Assembly (NCBI RefSeq): GCF_024733555.1 | Contig: NZ_JANIOF010000005.1 | Coordinates: forward strand, 1-64,000 | Source of the DNA: Paenibacillus sp. SC116 | Lineage (GTDB): Bacteria > Bacillota > Bacilli > Paenibacillales > Paenibacillaceae | Direction of reading: 5' to 3' | DNA length: 64,000 nucleotides | In this document: one piece after another, positions 62,208-64,000 of the stretch | Numbering within the stretch: the first letter of the stretch is position 1 | Layout: every line of letters begins with the position of its first letter | Program-made: the position numbers and the translations under genes | Notes under the pieces: generated by a model | What the model saw: only the letters and a program-made list of their open reading frames with translations | Databases searched by the model: none | Told to the model about the DNA's origin: nothing

Positions 62208-63404
62208 ATGAATCGACTTAAGAAAAAATGGATCTACGCTGCAAGCGGCGCACTGCTGTTAGCCTTCCTTTTATTTGGAGTACGACAAATATGGGCGCAG
62301 CAAACGAACCCACTCCTTTCTGAGCAAGAAATTAAACAAATCATTAGCAAAGCCTATGTCGGCAAGGTGGAGAGTCTCCAACTCAATGAAAATAGCAATC
62401 CACCTCAATATGTGGCTAAGCTTAAAAATGGAGACAGATGGTACGAGCTGCATGTTGGTGGTTATAACGGCGATATCCTTCATCTCAAACAAATAAGTGA
62501 AGCAGGTGTTCCTAAGGATCCCACAAATCCTAATGTACCTGGAAAAGAGAATCCTGGTACTGGTCAGCCAACCAATCCTAATGTACCCGGAAATGGCTCT
62601 ACGCCTATTACAAAAGAAGAAGCGAAGCAGATCGCGAAAACACAGTTTAAAGGTAAACTCAGTTCTCTCGAATTGAAAATACAGCCGGATGGCAGTCGTT
62701 ACTATGAAGCCAAATTAGAAAATAATAAAGAATCCATAACTATGTATATTAATGAAGCTGACGGCGAAGTATTGAAAAAAGAAATCACTTCCAAACCTGA
62801 TAAAAAGCCGACTAACAACAACTCTATGCCGATCACGGAGTCTGAAGCAAAGTCTATTGCACTCAATGCCGTAAAAGGAACATTTAAATCTATTGATCTA
62901 GAAGAGGAAAATGGAGTTCCTGTGTATGAGGTAGACATAAAGACAACAAAGGGTACAAAGAAAGTATACATTAACGCCTATTCTGGAGCTGTTATCGCTA
63001 GTGTCACAGATGATGATGATGACGACGATTCAGACGATGATGATAATGAAAGTAAAAAAGAGGTCAAAGGCGTTAGTACTGATAATAAGAGCAACAATAA
63101 TCTAAACAGCAATAACACGAACAAAAACAACAACGGTGGGTCTATTATCAATAAGCCTAGTAAGCCTACCAGCAGCAAGCCTGATAAAACGAATCAAACG
63201 AATAATAACAACACGAGCAATAACGGCGGTTCTACGGAGACCACCCCTCCTGTCAACAATGACGATGATCAAGTAGGCAGCCAGCCGAACGACGATGATG
63301 ATGACGACGATGATATGAGCAACAACGACAGTAATAATACTAGCAATAACAGTAGTAACAATAGCAGTACCAGCACAGATGATGATGACGATGATGATTA
63401 CTAA
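62208..63404 (+). CDS. Exported PepSY protein with Asp- and Asn-rich tail
   Basis: A 398-residue membrane-anchored protein. An N-terminal helix (about 10-28, SGALLLAFLLFGVRQIWA) is followed by three PepSY-like repeats (about 34-92, 137-200 and 214-270), each with the pattern of a catalytic-independent inhibitor fold (e.g. EAKSIALNAVKGTFKSIDLE, VYEVDIKTTKGTKKVYINAY). The tail is low-complexity, rich in Asn, Ser, Thr, and has four Asp runs that could bind calcium. GAGGTG sets the ATG at 62208. It probably belongs with the two-component system 100 bases upstream; PepSY proteins near kinases often modulate their activity. Confidence 0.85.
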   Translation: MNRLKKKWIYAASGALLLAFLLFGVRQIWAQQTNPLLSEQEIKQIISKAYVGKVESLQLNENSNPPQYVAKLKNGDRWYELHVGGYNGDILHLKQISEAGVPKDPTNPNVPGKENPGTGQPTNPNVPGNGSTPITKEEAKQIAKTQFKGKLSSLELKIQPDGSRYYEAKLENNKESITMYINEADGEVLKKEITSKPDKKPTNNNSMPITESEAKSIALNAVKGTFKSIDLEEENGVPVYEVDIKTTKGTKKVYINAYSGAVIASVTDDDDDDDSDDDDNESKKEVKGVSTDNKSNNNLNSNNTNKNNNGGSIINKPSKPTSSKPDKTNQTNNNNTSNNGGSTETTPPVNNDDDQVGSQPNDDDDDDDDMSNNDSNNTSNNSSNNSSTSTDDDDDDDY

Positions 63405-63425
63405 TTCAAACATGCTTCCCAATTT

Positions 63426-63459
63426 AAAAGCCGCCAACCTCAACAGTTGGCGGCTTTTT
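63426..63459 (+). terminator. Terminator of the PepSY operon
   Basis: AAAAGCCGCCAAC pairs perfectly with GTTGGCGGCTTTT around a seven-base loop, followed by TTTTC. Confidence 0.9.
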
Positions 63460-63654
63460 CTATGTTTGAACAGTTACTGCAACCACATCTCTCACACAGC
63501 TAAGTTAATTCGTATCTAATCAAATATTACAAAAGGCCGCCTTTCTATTAGAGTCGTGCATCACACCACTCATTTAGAAAAAGCAACCTTATGTTATAAG
63601 GTAATTTACTTTTAGCATAATTAAGGAATAGAATTGCTTTATTTGTTCTCCACT

Positions 63655-64000
63655 CTATACTACGACAGATTTTAATCCGTCCATTGTCATATAATATTTC
63701 TCATCACAATGTAATGAGACAGAATCACTGTGAGTAGCAATGATAATTGTAATATTTTTCAAACTTTTCAAATATGATAATACATTTAGTTCTGTCTCAT
63801 TATCTAACGATCCGGTAGGCTCATCAGCTATAATTATGTCTGGTTCATTTACTAGAGAACGTATAATTCCTACTCTTTGAATTTCTCCACCTGATAGCTT
63901 TTCAATCTTCTCATTCAAAATATGTCTAATCCCAAATAGCTCACCCAATGCTTTAACTCGATCCATCACTGCATTCATATGATCTTCTTTTTTTTCATAC
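63655..64000 (-). CDS. ABC transporter ATPase, C-terminal part (cut by window edge)
   Basis: The frame is open to the right edge, giving about 114 C-terminal residues. The signature KLSGGEIQRVGIIRSL, Walker B IIIADEPTGSLD and the switch His in IIATHSDS are present; the N-terminal Walker A lies outside. The sequence is close to MacB/LolD-type ATPases. It is markedly AT-rich and has Ile/Lys/Asn-biased codons, unlike the genes before it, which hints at acquisition by transfer. Neighbours outside the window would decide. Confidence 0.78.
   Translation of the reverse strand, partial: YEKKEDHMNAVMDRVKALGELFGIRHILNEKIEKLSGGEIQRVGIIRSLVNEPDIIIADEPTGSLDNETELNVLSYLKSLKNITIIIATHSDSVSLHCDEKYYMTMDGLKSVVV

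Noticed and set aside
63000-63400. GAT/GAC and AAC/AAT-rich stretch as tandem repeat DNA
   Set aside because: It stays in one reading frame within the PepSY gene, so it is coding low-complexity rather than a separate repeat element.

Overview
The window looks like a chromosomal segment of a low-to-moderate GC Gram-positive spore-former of the Paenibacillaceae (most likely Paenibacillus). Reasons: strong AGGAGG ribosome binding sites with frequent GTG and TTG starts, several Bacillus/Paenibacillus-type gene families (YugN, YlaN, YtxJ, YktB, AcuA/AcuC, CcpA, YtzI-like), an acsA / acuA-acuC / ccpA neighbourhood as in Bacillus, and lipoproteins with copper-amine-oxidase-type or PepSY domains. No prophage, insertion sequence or CRISPR array is visible.

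Layout. 1-9.3 kb: an XPB-type helicase with an overlapping partner gene cut by the window edge, a CBS protein, an M20 amidohydrolase, yugN plus an FtsW/RodA-family gene, then small conserved genes on the minus strand (Asp23 family, ylaN, an HPr-like protein without the catalytic histidine), an M29 aminopeptidase and a lipoprotein. 9.3-23 kb: a GAF-GGDEF diguanylate cyclase, rpsD with a long leader, a class A penicillin-binding protein with fibronectin type III repeats, acsA facing away from acuA-acuC with a CcpA operator between them, mtnN, ccpA, ytxJ and a zinc-ribbon-like protein. 23-37.4 kb: a PfpI-like protein, ptsI with a glucose/GlcNAc-family EIICBA gene, aroA and aroK around a rhodanese gene, gnd, yktB, an MFS exporter and an arginine/lysine decarboxylase. 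37.5-41 kb: an AT-rich block with a small secreted protein and a LytTR-type two-component system. 41-50.4 kb: small and envelope genes, HelD, an unassigned promoter-terminator pair that may encode a small RNA, four tRNAs in two units, ung and a 56-residue protein.

50.4-63.4 kb is an envelope transport and signalling region. A tightly packed five-gene minus-strand operon encodes an ATPase, a lipoprotein membrane-fusion protein, a two-module FtsX permease, a second ATPase fused to an AbrB/SpoVT-like C-terminal domain, and a family-1 solute-binding lipoprotein; a sequence resembling an ECF-sigma promoter precedes it. Next comes an ABC-2 exporter pair, divergent from an OmpR/HisKA two-component system and a PepSY protein with aspartate-rich stretches. 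The far right end holds the C-terminal part of another, AT-rich ABC ATPase.

How the genes work together: acetate activation (AcsA) is under carbon control (CcpA operator) and, by analogy with Bacillus, post-translational control (AcuA/AcuC). ptsI, EIICBA and ccpA link sugar uptake to that control. The best candidate for something not well described is the 50.4-57.6 kb operon, particularly its ATPase-AbrB fusion and its pairing of a MacAB-like exporter with a sugar-type binding lipoprotein. All functional calls come from reading the sequence; no database search was run.
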